Source of the DNA: CAVQOB01 sp963714325
Lineage (GTDB): Bacteria; Pseudomonadota; Alphaproteobacteria; Rhizobiales; Hyphomicrobiaceae
NCBI GenBank assembly: GCA_963714325.1
Contig: CAVQOB010000013.1
Span: 1 to 64,000 of the forward strand
Direction of reading: 5' to 3'
Length of the DNA stretch: 64,000 bases
In this document: positions 1 through 7,892 of the stretch, piece after piece
How the letters are laid out: each line of letters begins with the position of its first letter
How positions within the stretch are numbered: the first letter of the stretch is position 1
The notes under the pieces: generated by a model
What the model saw: only the letters and a program-made list of their open reading frames with translations
What the model was told of the DNA's origin: nothing
Database searches by the model: none
Position numbers and translations under genes: made by a program

Positions 1-1280
1 TCAGCCGCCGAGCCAGCCCGGTAATCGATCCAGGCCGATCAGGTCGTCGTAGGATTGGCGGGGGCGGACGATGGCGTAGTTGGCGCCGGCGACCAGAACT
101 TCCGGGACCAGCAGCCGCGTGTTGTAAGTGGACGACATGACGGCGCCGTAGGCGCCAGCGGTCATGAAGGCGATGAGATCGCCGGGGCGGGTTTCGGGCA
201 TCAGCCGCGCCGTGGTGAAGGTGTCGCCGGATTCGCAGATCGGGCCGACGACATCATAGAGCTTGCGGGCAGTGTCGGGCTTCGGTTCCGTGACCGGCCA
301 GATCTCGTGATAGGCCTCGTACATCGCCGGGCGGATCAGATCGTTCATGGCGGCGTCGACCACGAGAAACGTCGTGTGCGGGCGCGGATTGAGATGGATG
401 GCGCGGGTCAGCAAAATGCCGGCGTTGCCGACGATCAGGCGGCCGGGCTCGAAGCCGCGCTCGATATCGAGGCCGGCGAAGGTTTTCTCGATCATCGCTG
501 CGTAGGCGTCGATCAACTCCGGGCCGTCGACTTGGCCGGGCTTTTGCTGGTAGGCGATGCCAAGGCCACCGCCGAGATCGAGCCGCTCGACCGTGTGGCC
601 GTCGCGGCGCAGACGTTCCGTCATGGTGCGCATGCGCTTAAAGGCGGCTTCGAGGTCGTCCAATGCGACGATCTGGCTGCCGATGTGGACGGCGAGGCCG
701 AGCATGTTGACGCCGGCCATGTTGGCGGCCCGGGCGTAGATGCGTTCGGCTTCGGCGATCGAGACGCCGAATTTGTTGGCGTCGGAGCCTGTGGTGATCT
801 TGGCGTGGCCGCCGGCGCCGACGTCGGGGTTGATGCGAATGACGGCGGCCTGGCGTTTGCCGCGTGCCGACGCGATCTTCGAGAGAACTCGAGTTCGCTC
901 TCGGTTTCGATGTTGATCTGGTAGATGCCGATCTCGACGGCAAAAGCGAGTTCAGCGGCCGTCTTGCCGACGCCGGAGAAAACGATGCGGTTTGCGGGGA
1001 TACCGGCGGCGAGCGCGCGGCGGATCTCGCCCTCCGAGACGGTGTCGGCGCCGGCGCCGAGGCGGGCCAGCGTTTTCAGTACCGCGAGATTGGAGTTCGC
1101 CTTCATGGCGAAGAAGACTTTGTGACGTGGCGCGCCGACGGCCTTGGCGAATAGCTGATAATGACGTTCCAGCGTTGCCGTCGCATAGACGTAGACGGGG
1201 GTGCCGACGTCGGCGGCGAGGCGCGCGAGGTCGACGCCTTCGGCGTGGAGCGTTCCATTGCGATAGCTGAAATGATGCAT
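1..1280 (-). pseudogene. lysA: diaminopimelate decarboxylase, frameshifted
   Basis: LysA is a PLP enzyme that converts meso-diaminopimelate to L-lysine in the cytoplasm. The N-terminal part (from ATG at 1280) has the PLP lysine in FFAMKANSN. The C-terminal part has HIGSQI, GGGLGI, EPGR and the catalytic-site CESGD. The two parts lie in different frames: after ...ETESELE the frame is lost near 886-888, and restoring one G (GAG GTT instead of GAGTT) recovers the expected LSKIASARGKRQAAV. The joined product would be about 425 residues, a normal LysA length, ending in TGA at 1-3. In related genomes lysA follows argH and lptM, as here, except that an opposite-strand gene is interposed. Identity is certain; whether the one-base deletion is real or a base-calling error is open. 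Confidence 0.93.
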
Positions 1281-1316
1281 GAATGACCAGTCGACTTATG
1301 GGATGACGCGATCTAT

Positions 1317-2081
1317 ATGCCGGGTGACCCGGGCGGGCAAGCGGAACGCTCGTTGAGGGTTAGGCAGGAGCGATCTTTGAACGATATCGAAGCGGGATTG
1401 CAGGACGACAGCGGCTATCGCGCGGTTGCGGCCAAACTACCGCTCGACGAGCATCGCGTGCTGCTGACCGGGCGGAGCTGGTCGATCATGGCGGTCCGCG
1501 ATCACGACGCGCTGCTTGAGGATACCTCGGCGTTCCAGCATGCCCCCTATGGGCTGCTGTTGTGGGAATCGGCGATCGCGCTCGGGGGACTGCTGGCGCG
1601 CCGCGAGGGCCGGTCGCTCGCTGGCAAGCGGGTGCTGGAACTCGGCTGCGGCGTCGGGCTGCCTGGACTTGTCGCGCAGAGTGCGGGCGCGATCGTGACG
1701 CAGACCGACCATGAGCCGATTGCGCTGACCGTCGCGCGTGAAAATGCGCGACGCAATGATATCCGCGGGCTCGCGCAGTTCAAGGCGGACTGGAGCCAAT
1801 GGACGCATGACCCGCGCTACGACCTGATCATCGGGTCGGACATCGGCTATGGCACCGACATGCACGATTTTCTCATTGCGATCTTCGCAAAAAATCTGGT
1901 GCCGGGAGGGCGGGTTCTGCTGGCCGATCCGGGGCGTGATCAGAATCTGGTGCTGATGGGATGTCTCGAACGGGCGGGCTGGACGATGCAGCGCGAGAGC
2001 GAGACGTTGCCCGACGCGTCGGGGCGGCCGGGTGTGGCGCCGATCACGGTCAATCTTTTTACGATCGTCAACGCGGCGTGA
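1317..2081 (+). CDS. class I SAM-dependent methyltransferase (METTL21/NNT1-like)
   Basis: This is a predicted cytoplasmic methyltransferase of the lysine-methyltransferase-like family 16 type. It has motif I VLELGCGVGLPGL, an acidic residue in QTDHEP at the end of strand 2, and the YDLIIGSDIGYG motif that replaces the DxxY segment of METTL21-type enzymes. The substrate is unknown. ATG 1317 lacks a convincing ribosome site. TTG 1377 is in frame and has AGGAG at 1366-1370 with a spacing of six, so translation may really start there (about 234 residues). The gene is divergent from lysA, leaving only 36 bp between the starts if ATG 1317 is used, and it separates lptM from lysA. Confidence 0.85.
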   Translation: MPGDPGGQAERSLRVRQERSLNDIEAGLQDDSGYRAVAAKLPLDEHRVLLTGRSWSIMAVRDHDALLEDTSAFQHAPYGLLLWESAIALGGLLARREGRSLAGKRVLELGCGVGLPGLVAQSAGAIVTQTDHEPIALTVARENARRNDIRGLAQFKADWSQWTHDPRYDLIIGSDIGYGTDMHDFLIAIFAKNLVPGGRVLLADPGRDQNLVLMGCLERAGWTMQRESETLPDASGRPGVAPITVNLFTIVNAA

Positions 2082-2142
2082 TGCGCCGTGAGATGGTCCG
2101 GTGAGTGGTGCGTGGCGTTGTCGATCGGACGAGCGACAAGCG

Positions 2143-2367
2143 TCAGCGCAGCAAGCCGTCGAGGATCGAGGGCTGATGCGGCTTTGGCGCGTCGCCGGCT
2201 TTCTTGCCTTGACCGGAATCGGCGTTGGCGGTGTTTGACGGACCTTGCGCGGCGCCCGGCGTCTCAAGGCCGCCGCGCACGCCACAGCCGGCGAGGCCGA
2301 GGCTCGCAGTCAGCAATGCAGCAGTGACGACCTTCAGCACGGTCACGATCGATATCCCAAAGCGCAT
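2143..2367 (-). CDS. lptM: small lipoprotein LptM (LPS translocon maturation chaperone)
   Basis: This is a 74-residue lipoprotein. It has an N-terminal hydrophobic signal (VTVLKVVTAALLTASLG) and a lipobox LAGC that puts the lipidated Cys near residue 28, followed by GVRGGLETP. The remainder is low-complexity and rich in Pro, Lys and Gln. The short LAGCGxRGxLETP start and the position between argH and lysA are typical of the LptM/YifL family, which assists maturation of the LptD-LptE outer-membrane LPS translocon. It starts 35 bp after the argH stop on the same strand, so co-transcription with argH is likely. The assignment rests on lipobox, length and synteny; the function is known from enterobacterial homologues. 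Confidence 0.85.
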   Translation of the reverse strand: MRFGISIVTVLKVVTAALLTASLGLAGCGVRGGLETPGAAQGPSNTANADSGQGKKAGDAPKPHQPSILDGLLR

Positions 2368-2402
2368 CCGGTCGGCCCTTGCTGGCCGCCGCTGACTTGG
2401 TC

Positions 2403-3827
2403 CTAGCCGGTCTTCGCGGCCTTTTCTAGCCGTTTAAGCCAACCGCGCGCCATTTTCCGGACGTTCTGTGGCGCGGTTCCCCCATAACTGACCCGGCTTT
2501 TGACCGAATTCTCGACGCTCAGCACCGAAAATACTGATTTGGTGATGCGCGGTTCGACCGCCTGCATGGCGGCCAGTGATAGTTGCTCCAAAGCCACGCC
2601 TTGGATCTCGGCGGCTTTGACTATCGTGCCCGTTACATGGTGCGCCTCGCGGAACGGCAGCTTCAATTCGCGGACCAGCCAGTCGGCGAGGTCGGTGGCG
2701 GTGGAATAGCCGCGACCGGCGGCGGCGTGCATCGTCGCCGGCACCGGTTCCAGATCGGCGATCATGCCGGTCATGGCGGCGACGGCGATGGTGAAAGCCT
2801 TGATAGCGTCGAAGGTCTGTTCCTTGTCTTCCTGCATGTCCTTCGAATAGGTCAGCGGCAGGCCCTTCATCACCATCAGTAAGCCCTGGAACGCGCCGGC
2901 GATTCGGCCGACCTTGGCGCGGCAGAGTTCGGCGGCGTCCGGATTGCGCTTCTGCGGCATGATCGACGAACCGGTGGTCCAGCGATCGGAGAGTGTGACG
3001 AAGCCGAATTGCGGCGTCATCCAGATGACGATTTCCTCCGACAGCCGCGATAGGTGCATTGCCGAAATCGACATGGCAGCCAGCGTTTCCAGCGCGAAAT
3101 CGCGATCTGCGACGCCATCGAGCGAGTTGGCGGTCGGGCGGTCGAAGTCGAGGGCGACGGCGGTCATGTGACGATCGATCGGGAAAGAGGTGCCGGCGAG
3201 TGCTGCCGAACCGAGCGGGCATTCATTGAGCCGCTGGCGGGCATCAGTGAAGCGGCCACGATCACGGGCGAGCATTTCGACATACGCAAGGAGATGGTGG
3301 CCGAAGGTGACAGGCTGCGCCGGCTGCAGATGCGTGAAGCCGGGCATGATGGTATCGGCGTGTGCCTCGGCTTTGGTCGCGAGTACGGCTTGGAGTTTGA
3401 CCAGCGCGACGTCGAATGCATCGAGGGCGTCGCGGACGTACATGCGGAAATCGAGGGCGACCTGATCGTTGCGCGAGCGGGCGGTGTGGAGGCGGCCGGC
3501 GGCGGGGCCGATCAACTTGGCGAGCCGGCTTTCGACGTTCATGTGGATGTCTTCGAGTGCGGTCTGGAATTCGAATTTTCCTGCCGTGATCTCGTCGAGG
3601 ATCTGGTCGAGGCCGCGCTGGATCTCCTTGACGTCGGATTTCGGGATAATGTTCTGAGCGCCGAGCATGTGGGCGTGCGCCTTGGAGCCGCGGATGTCCT
3701 GTGGCGCCATCGCCTGGTCGAAGCCGATCGAGGCGTTGATTTCGATCATCAGATCGTCATTGGACACGGCGAAGCGGCCGCCCCACATGGAGTTTGACGC
3801 CGGCGGTTTGGTTGGCTTATCGGTCAT
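2403..3827 (-). CDS. argH: argininosuccinate lyase
   Basis: ArgH cleaves argininosuccinate to arginine and fumarate in the last step of arginine synthesis. The protein belongs to the aspartase/fumarase superfamily and shows the signature GSSIMPQKRNPD, the TARSRNDQVALD segment and GFTHLQPAQPVTFGHH. The start is set at ATG 3827 (MTDKPTKPP...MWGGRF), giving 474 residues, the usual length. The open frame continues upstream to 4181 through a repeat element, but that extension has no homology-like character and is rejected. lptM follows 35 bp downstream, and tlpA lies divergently upstream across a repeat. Confidence 0.97.
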   Translation of the reverse strand: MTDKPTKPPASNSMWGGRFAVSNDDLMIEINASIGFDQAMAPQDIRGSKAHAHMLGAQNIIPKSDVKEIQRGLDQILDEITAGKFEFQTALEDIHMNVESRLAKLIGPAAGRLHTARSRNDQVALDFRMYVRDALDAFDVALVKLQAVLATKAEAHADTIMPGFTHLQPAQPVTFGHHLLAYVEMLARDRGRFTDARQRLNECPLGSAALAGTSFPIDRHMTAVALDFDRPTANSLDGVADRDFALETLAAMSISAMHLSRLSEEIVIWMTPQFGFVTLSDRWTTGSSIMPQKRNPDAAELCRAKVGRIAGAFQGLLMVMKGLPLTYSKDMQEDKEQTFDAIKAFTIAVAAMTGMIADLEPVPATMHAAAGRGYSTATDLADWLVRELKLPFREAHHVTGTIVKAAEIQGVALEQLSLAAMQAVEPRITKSVFSVLSVENSVKSRVSYGGTAPQNVRKMARGWLKRLEKAAKTG

Positions 3828-3894
3828 GGGTGATCTCGGGTTCGGAAAAATGCTGGTGGAACCTAGTGTGCAGCATCCAACAACTGTAAGTCTT

Positions 3895-4053
3895 GTCATC
3901 CCGTGCGCGCTGCAGCATGTCAATGCTGCAGCGCAGACACGGGACCTTGCGACACGCTCATGCACAGGGTCCCGCATCTGCGTCCATGCGAAGCATGGCT
4001 CCGCCATGACGCACCATCGCGCAAGCTCGATGCTGCGCGGCGTGCGGGATGAC
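3895..4053. repeat. dispersed repeat, copy 1 (GTCATCCCG...CGGGATGAC)
   Basis: This is a 159-bp element between argH and tlpA bounded by perfect 9-bp inverted termini GTCATCCCG and CGGGATGAC. The interior contains GGTCCCGCATCTGCG and CGAAGCATGGCTCCGCCATGACG, which recur in the copies at 4846-4978 and 5318-6674. It fills most of the 300-bp argH-tlpA intergenic region, and no gene was found there. The function is unknown; it looks like a non-coding, MITE- or RIME-like element. Confidence 0.75.
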
Positions 4054-4126
4054 AGGAACTGCCATCGCCGGCCGCAGTGTTCCGATAGCGTAGACGACGA
4101 ATGGACGAAGCAACCAAGGCAGACCA

Positions 4127-4771
4127 ATGGCTTTGAATGAACGGCAGACAGGGGCGGGCGGCAGCAACGGACGCCCGCCAAAAAACCTCATCCTGGCGGC
4201 GGCGTTGGCCCTCATCCTTGGGTCAGCAACGGTATACGTGATGGGGGGGCGATCTGACAACGGTGGCGGGCGAACAGCGGTGCCGATGGCGGGCGGCAAG
4301 CTCAATACCGGCCCCATGGCGGCATTTGTTTACAAGGACAGAAGCGAGCCGGTCGCACCGGATTTCAAGTTCGTCGACGGCACCGGCAAGGAGCGCTCAC
4401 TGAAGGAGTGGTCCGGCAAAGTTGTGCTGCTGAACCTGTGGGCGACGTGGTGCGCGCCCTGCCGCAAGGAGATGCCCGACCTCGACAGGCTGCAGGCGGA
4501 ACTTGGGTCGAAGGATTTTGAAGTGGTGGCGGTCTCGGTCGATCGGGCCGGGCTCGAAGCGTCGCGGAAGTTTTTGGGCTCAATCGAGACCAAGACGCTC
4601 GCGCTTTATGCCGATCCGACGGCGCGGCTGGCGACGGAGGTCAAGGCGATCGGGTTGCCGGCGACGATCCTGATCGGCCGCGACGGCCGCGAAGTCGGGC
4701 GGCTGCTGGGACCAGCGGAGTGGGCGAGCGCGGACGCGAAGCGGTTGGTGGGTGGAGCGGTTGGGAAGTGA
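4127..4771 (+). CDS. tlpA: membrane-anchored thiol:disulfide interchange protein TlpA
   Basis: This is a thioredoxin-fold protein of 214 residues. An N-terminal membrane anchor (about residues 20-40, NLILAAALALILGSATVYVM) is followed by a periplasmic domain with the active site WCAPC (Cys109 and Cys112) and the cis-Pro loop IGLPATILIG. TlpA-type proteins reduce periplasmic disulfides and help in cytochrome oxidase copper-site assembly in Bradyrhizobium, where tlpA also lies next to argH. It is divergent from argH across the 159-bp repeat. The family and membrane orientation are well supported; the exact redox partner is inferred from relatives. Confidence 0.9.
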   Translation: MALNERQTGAGGSNGRPPKNLILAAALALILGSATVYVMGGRSDNGGGRTAVPMAGGKLNTGPMAAFVYKDRSEPVAPDFKFVDGTGKERSLKEWSGKVVLLNLWATWCAPCRKEMPDLDRLQAELGSKDFEVVAVSVDRAGLEASRKFLGSIETKTLALYADPTARLATEVKAIGLPATILIGRDGREVGRLLGPAEWASADAKRLVGGAVGK

Positions 4772-4845
4772 TGGGGACGTAGAGGCGTGCGCATCCGCAG
4801 CACAATTGCGCGATGGCTTGAGGGAATCTGAAGCTCTGAGAAAAA

Positions 4846-4978
4846 ATTGCTGCGTCCTGGAGGAGCCATGCTTTGTATGGACGCAGACGTAGGCCTTGTG
4901 AGGCGCACTGGGAAAAGGTCCCGCATCTGCGGCGCAGCATTCCGCTATTGCTGCATGCTGCGCCGCGCGCGGGATGAC
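4846..4978. repeat. dispersed repeat, copy 2
   Basis: This is a second, left-truncated copy of the element found at 3895-4053. It shares GGAGCCATGC, GGTCCCGCATCTGCG and the right terminus CGCGCGGGATGAC. It lies between tlpA and the GIY-YIG gene; the rest of that 250-bp gap shows no gene. Confidence 0.65.
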
Positions 4979-5022
4979 AAGGGGGAGCGATTTCTGGCAG
5001 CCTTCGGCTGGGTACTGGACCG

Positions 5023-5307
5023 ATGCGCACCTATTTTGTTTACATGCTTGCGAGTCGCTATAACGGAGTTCTCTACGTTGGCATCACGCGAGACCTCAGG
5101 CGACGGGTTGGGCAACATCGGTTTGGAATGTTCTCGCATTTTACACGACAATATCATGTCCGGCGGCTCGTGTGGTTTGAGACGTATCATGATGTGAGAG
5201 CCGCCATCGCGAGAGAAAAGCAAATCAAGCGTTGGCGTCGGGCCTGGAAAATTGCGCTGATCAACGAACGGAACGCGCAATGGATCGATTTGTTCGAAGC
5301 ATTATAG
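5023..5307 (+). CDS. GIY-YIG domain protein
   Basis: This is a 94-residue single-domain protein of the small YhbQ/UPF0213-like GIY-YIG group. It has YFVYMLAS and VLYVGITRDLRRRVGQH (the GIY-YIG pair, with the conserved Arg), then AIAREKQIKRWRRAWKIALI, where the Glu matches the metal-binding catalytic Glu of the fold. Such proteins are predicted nucleases, but their cellular targets are unclear. It sits alone between two repeat copies, which fits a mobile or recently acquired gene. The start is the only reasonable ATG. Confidence 0.85.
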   Translation: MRTYFVYMLASRYNGVLYVGITRDLRRRVGQHRFGMFSHFTRQYHVRRLVWFETYHDVRAAIAREKQIKRWRRAWKIALINERNAQWIDLFEAL

Positions 5308-5379
5308 TTCCCGCGGTGTCATCCCGCGCGCATCTGCAGCATCGAGTTGCGAGATGCTGCGTCATCGCGAAGCATCGCT

Positions 5380-6644
5380 CACGGCTGTCCGGTTGAGTTC
5401 TTATGGACAAAGAGCATGGCATTGATTCTTCTGTGATTCGAGAGCTTGGCGGCATCATCGAGCACGAAAAGGACCAACACCATGCGCCACCACAATACTC
5501 TGTTGCACGATATTTTGAAGCTGGTTCCTTGGACGTCGTTTGATCGGAGTGTGGAGAAGCATGAGGCCGACCGGAACGTGCGCACGCTCTCGACCAAGAG
5601 CCAGTTTGTGGCGCTGCTGCACGCGCAACTTTCGGGGGCGACGAGCTTGCGCGAGATCGTGACTACAATGGAGAGCCATGCGCCTCGACTGAAGCATGTC
5701 GGCGTCGATGCGCCGAAGCGTTCCACGTTGGCCGACGCCAATGCGTTACGTCCCGCCGGCGTCTTCGCTGTGGTCTTCGGCACGCTCTTGGCGCAAACGC
5801 ATCGCCACCTCCGCAAGACGTCGAAAGAGGCCGTCCGCCTGATCAATTCAAGCCGCATCACTCTCAATTCTTTATCGCGTGATTGGGCGCATTACGATGC
5901 GACCTGCGACGGCGTGAAGCTGCACATCGTCTACGATCCGCACGCTGCAGTGCCTGTCTATTTCGCTGTGTCACCGGCACGCGAGAACGACATGGTGCAG
6001 GCCAACGCCATGCCGATTGAGCCGGGTGCGGACTACGTGTTCGACCTCGGGTATTACAGCTTTACTTGGTGGTCGAGGCTCGACGCGGCTGGCTGCCGTT
6101 TCGTCACTCGGCTACGCAAGAACTCACCCGTCGAAGTCATCGCCATGCGTCACGTATTGAAGGATGGACCGATCGTTGAGGATCGCATCATACGATTGCG
6201 CGGCCGGCTTGGACATACGCGACATCATCCGCTCGACCGAGATCTGCGCGAGATCCATGTCGTCATAGAAACCGGCAAGAAGTTGCGCATCGTGACCAAC
6301 GATTTGAACTCGCCGGCCGAAGTCATCGCCGACCTTTACCAGGCCCGCTGGGAAGTCGAACTGTTCTTCCGCTGGATCAAGCAAACGCTCAAGATCAAGA
6401 AGTTCTTGGGCACGTCGGAAAATGCCGTCCGCACTCAGATTGCCGTGGCCCTGATCGCTTATTTGCTGCTGCGGATGGCGCACGCTTTGCAAGCCATCGT
6501 CAAAAGCCCGCTGGCCTTCGCCCGGCTCGTTCGCGCCAATCTGATGCACTTCAGATCGATCCAAAACCTCGGTCTGCAGCCGGAGCGAAAACCTCTCGAT
6601 GACAGACAGCTGAACCTTGCCCTATGCTGAACCGGACAGCCGTG
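5380..6644 (+). mobile_element. IS4-family insertion sequence
   Basis: This is a 1265-bp element with perfect 15-bp terminal inverted repeats (CACGGCTGTCCGGTT at 5380-5394 and its complement at 6630-6644). It is flanked by a 9-bp target duplication AGCATCGCT (5371-5379 and 6645-6653). It carries one transposase gene. The clean target duplication shows a single, fairly recent insertion into a dispersed repeat. Confidence 0.92.
5482..6630 (+). CDS. IS4-family transposase (DUF4372 N-terminus), possible catalytic mutant
   Basis: This is a DDE transposase that would cut and paste the surrounding IS. The N-terminal DUF4372-like segment (MRHHNTLLHDILKLVPW...) is followed by the DDE core: VFDLGYYSF holds the second Asp, and YQARWEVELFFRWIKQ matches the YREK signature of IS4 transposases. 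The segment expected to read IDST carries INSS (AAT for GAT), so the first catalytic Asp appears changed to Asn. ATG 5482 is preferred over 5446 because it starts the conserved MRHHN and has AAAGGA upstream. The length (382 residues) is normal for the subgroup. Confidence 0.92.
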   Translation: MRHHNTLLHDILKLVPWTSFDRSVEKHEADRNVRTLSTKSQFVALLHAQLSGATSLREIVTTMESHAPRLKHVGVDAPKRSTLADANALRPAGVFAVVFGTLLAQTHRHLRKTSKEAVRLINSSRITLNSLSRDWAHYDATCDGVKLHIVYDPHAAVPVYFAVSPARENDMVQANAMPIEPGADYVFDLGYYSFTWWSRLDAAGCRFVTRLRKNSPVEVIAMRHVLKDGPIVEDRIIRLRGRLGHTRHHPLDRDLREIHVVIETGKKLRIVTNDLNSPAEVIADLYQARWEVELFFRWIKQTLKIKKFLGTSENAVRTQIAVALIAYLLLRMAHALQAIVKSPLAFARLVRANLMHFRSIQNLGLQPERKPLDDRQLNLALC

Positions 6645-6725
6645 AGCATCGCTCCGCGATGACGCGGCCATGACGGATTAGGGTAGGTTCTCGGAAGAAG
6701 GCAAACTGCACGCAAAGGCGCACCC

Positions 6726-7892
6726 ATGGACTTCTCAATCCCCGCCGATCTCGCCGCTCTCCGCGACCGCGTCGCGGCATTCGTGCGCGCGAGCATCATC
6801 CCCTTTGAAACCGACCCCCGCTGGGGCTCACACGGTCCGACAGACGCGCTCCGCCGCGACCTCAACGCCGCTGCAAAATCGGCAGGCCTGCTCGCCATCA
6901 ACAGTCCGCGCGAGTTCGGCGGCCAGGGCTTTTCGCATCGTGAGCAAGCCATCATTTTCGAAGCCGCCGGCTATTCGATGCTCGGCCCGATCGCGCTGCA
7001 CATCCAGGCGCCCGACGAAGGCAACATCCACCTTCTGCACAAAGTCGCGACACCCGCCCAGAAGGAAAAATACCTGCGCGACCTCGCAACCGGGCATGAC
7101 CGCTCCTGCTTCGCCATGACCGAACCCGATGGCGGCGCCGGCTCTGATCCAGGCTTGCTCAAGACCCGCGCCACGCCCGACGGCAACGGCTGGCTGATCA
7201 ACGGCCGCAAGTGGCTGATCACCGGCGCTGAGGGCGCCGCCTTCGCTATCATCATGGCCCGCACCGGCGATGGACCGGGCGACGCGACAATGTTCCTGGC
7301 GCCGTTGCCAAACCCTGCCTTCAAGCTGACGCGCGTGCTCGACACGCTCGATTCGAGTTTCATGGGCGGCCACGCCGTGATCGACATCGAGAACTTGAAA
7401 GTCTCCGGCGACGACGTCCTCGGCGAAGTCGGCAAAGGCTTCCGCTATGCGCAGGTCCGCTTGGCCCCTGCCCGCCTGACGCACTGCATGCGCTGGCTCG
7501 GCTCCGCCAATCGCGCGCACGACATCGCAACCGACTACGCCCGCAAACGCCACGCCTTCGGCAAACCGCTCGGCTCCCACGAAGCCGTTTCCTTCATGCT
7601 CGCCGACAATCAGATGGACATCCACACCGCCCGCCTCGCCATCTGGCAATGCGCCTGGGTCCTCGATCAAGGCGAGCAGGCCGGCACCGAAAGCTCGATG
7701 GCGAAAGTCATCTGCTCAGAAGCCATCTTCCGCGTCGTCGACCGCTCGATGCAGATCCTCGGCGGCCTCGGCGTTACCCGCGACACCGTCGTTGAGCGCA
7801 TCTTCCGCGATGTCCGCGCCTTCCGCATCTACGATGGCCCCTCCGAAGTCCACCGCTGGTCCCTCGGCCGCCGCATCGTCAAGGGCGCGTAG
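6726..7892 (+). CDS. acyl-CoA dehydrogenase family protein (ACAD10/11-like)
   Basis: This is a 388-residue FAD flavoenzyme predicted to oxidise an acyl-CoA at the alpha-beta position. It shows CFAMTEPDGGAGSDP (FAD/substrate loop), GRKWLITGAEGA, the RKRHAFGKPLGSHEAV segment, QILGGLGVTRDT and the C-terminal IYDGPSEVHRWSLGRRIV. The YDGPSEVH form, with Asp where medium-chain enzymes have the catalytic Glu, resembles the ACAD10/11 group. The chain-length preference cannot be read. It starts 80 bp after the IS, and its 3' end overlaps the convergent hipA by 14 bp. Confidence 0.9.
   Translation: MDFSIPADLAALRDRVAAFVRASIIPFETDPRWGSHGPTDALRRDLNAAAKSAGLLAINSPREFGGQGFSHREQAIIFEAAGYSMLGPIALHIQAPDEGNIHLLHKVATPAQKEKYLRDLATGHDRSCFAMTEPDGGAGSDPGLLKTRATPDGNGWLINGRKWLITGAEGAAFAIIMARTGDGPGDATMFLAPLPNPAFKLTRVLDTLDSSFMGGHAVIDIENLKVSGDDVLGEVGKGFRYAQVRLAPARLTHCMRWLGSANRAHDIATDYARKRHAFGKPLGSHEAVSFMLADNQMDIHTARLAIWQCAWVLDQGEQAGTESSMAKVICSEAIFRVVDRSMQILGGLGVTRDTVVERIFRDVRAFRIYDGPSEVHRWSLGRRIVKGA

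Larger units (their letters stand above)
5318..6674. repeat. dispersed repeat, copy 3, split by an IS4-family insertion
   Basis: The left half (5318-5379, starting GTCATCCCGCGCG) and the right half (6645-6674, ending GCGGCCATGACGG) together form a third copy of the repeat at 3895-4053. Joining them across the IS rebuilds GCGAAGCATCGCTCCGCGATGACG, the same kind of segment that is intact in copy 1. Confidence 0.65.

Noticed and set aside
55..924. Long plus-strand open frame of 289 codons opposite lysA
   Set aside because: It is antisense to lysA and shows the Gly/Ala/Asp-rich composition of a GC-rich shadow frame with no family motif.
3054..3797. Plus-strand open frame of 247 codons opposite argH
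   Set aside because: Shadow of the argH coding frame; no ribosome site or recognisable domain.
3828..4181. N-terminal extension of argH
   Set aside because: It runs through the dispersed repeat and is Cys/Ser/Arg-rich; the conserved protein begins at 3827.
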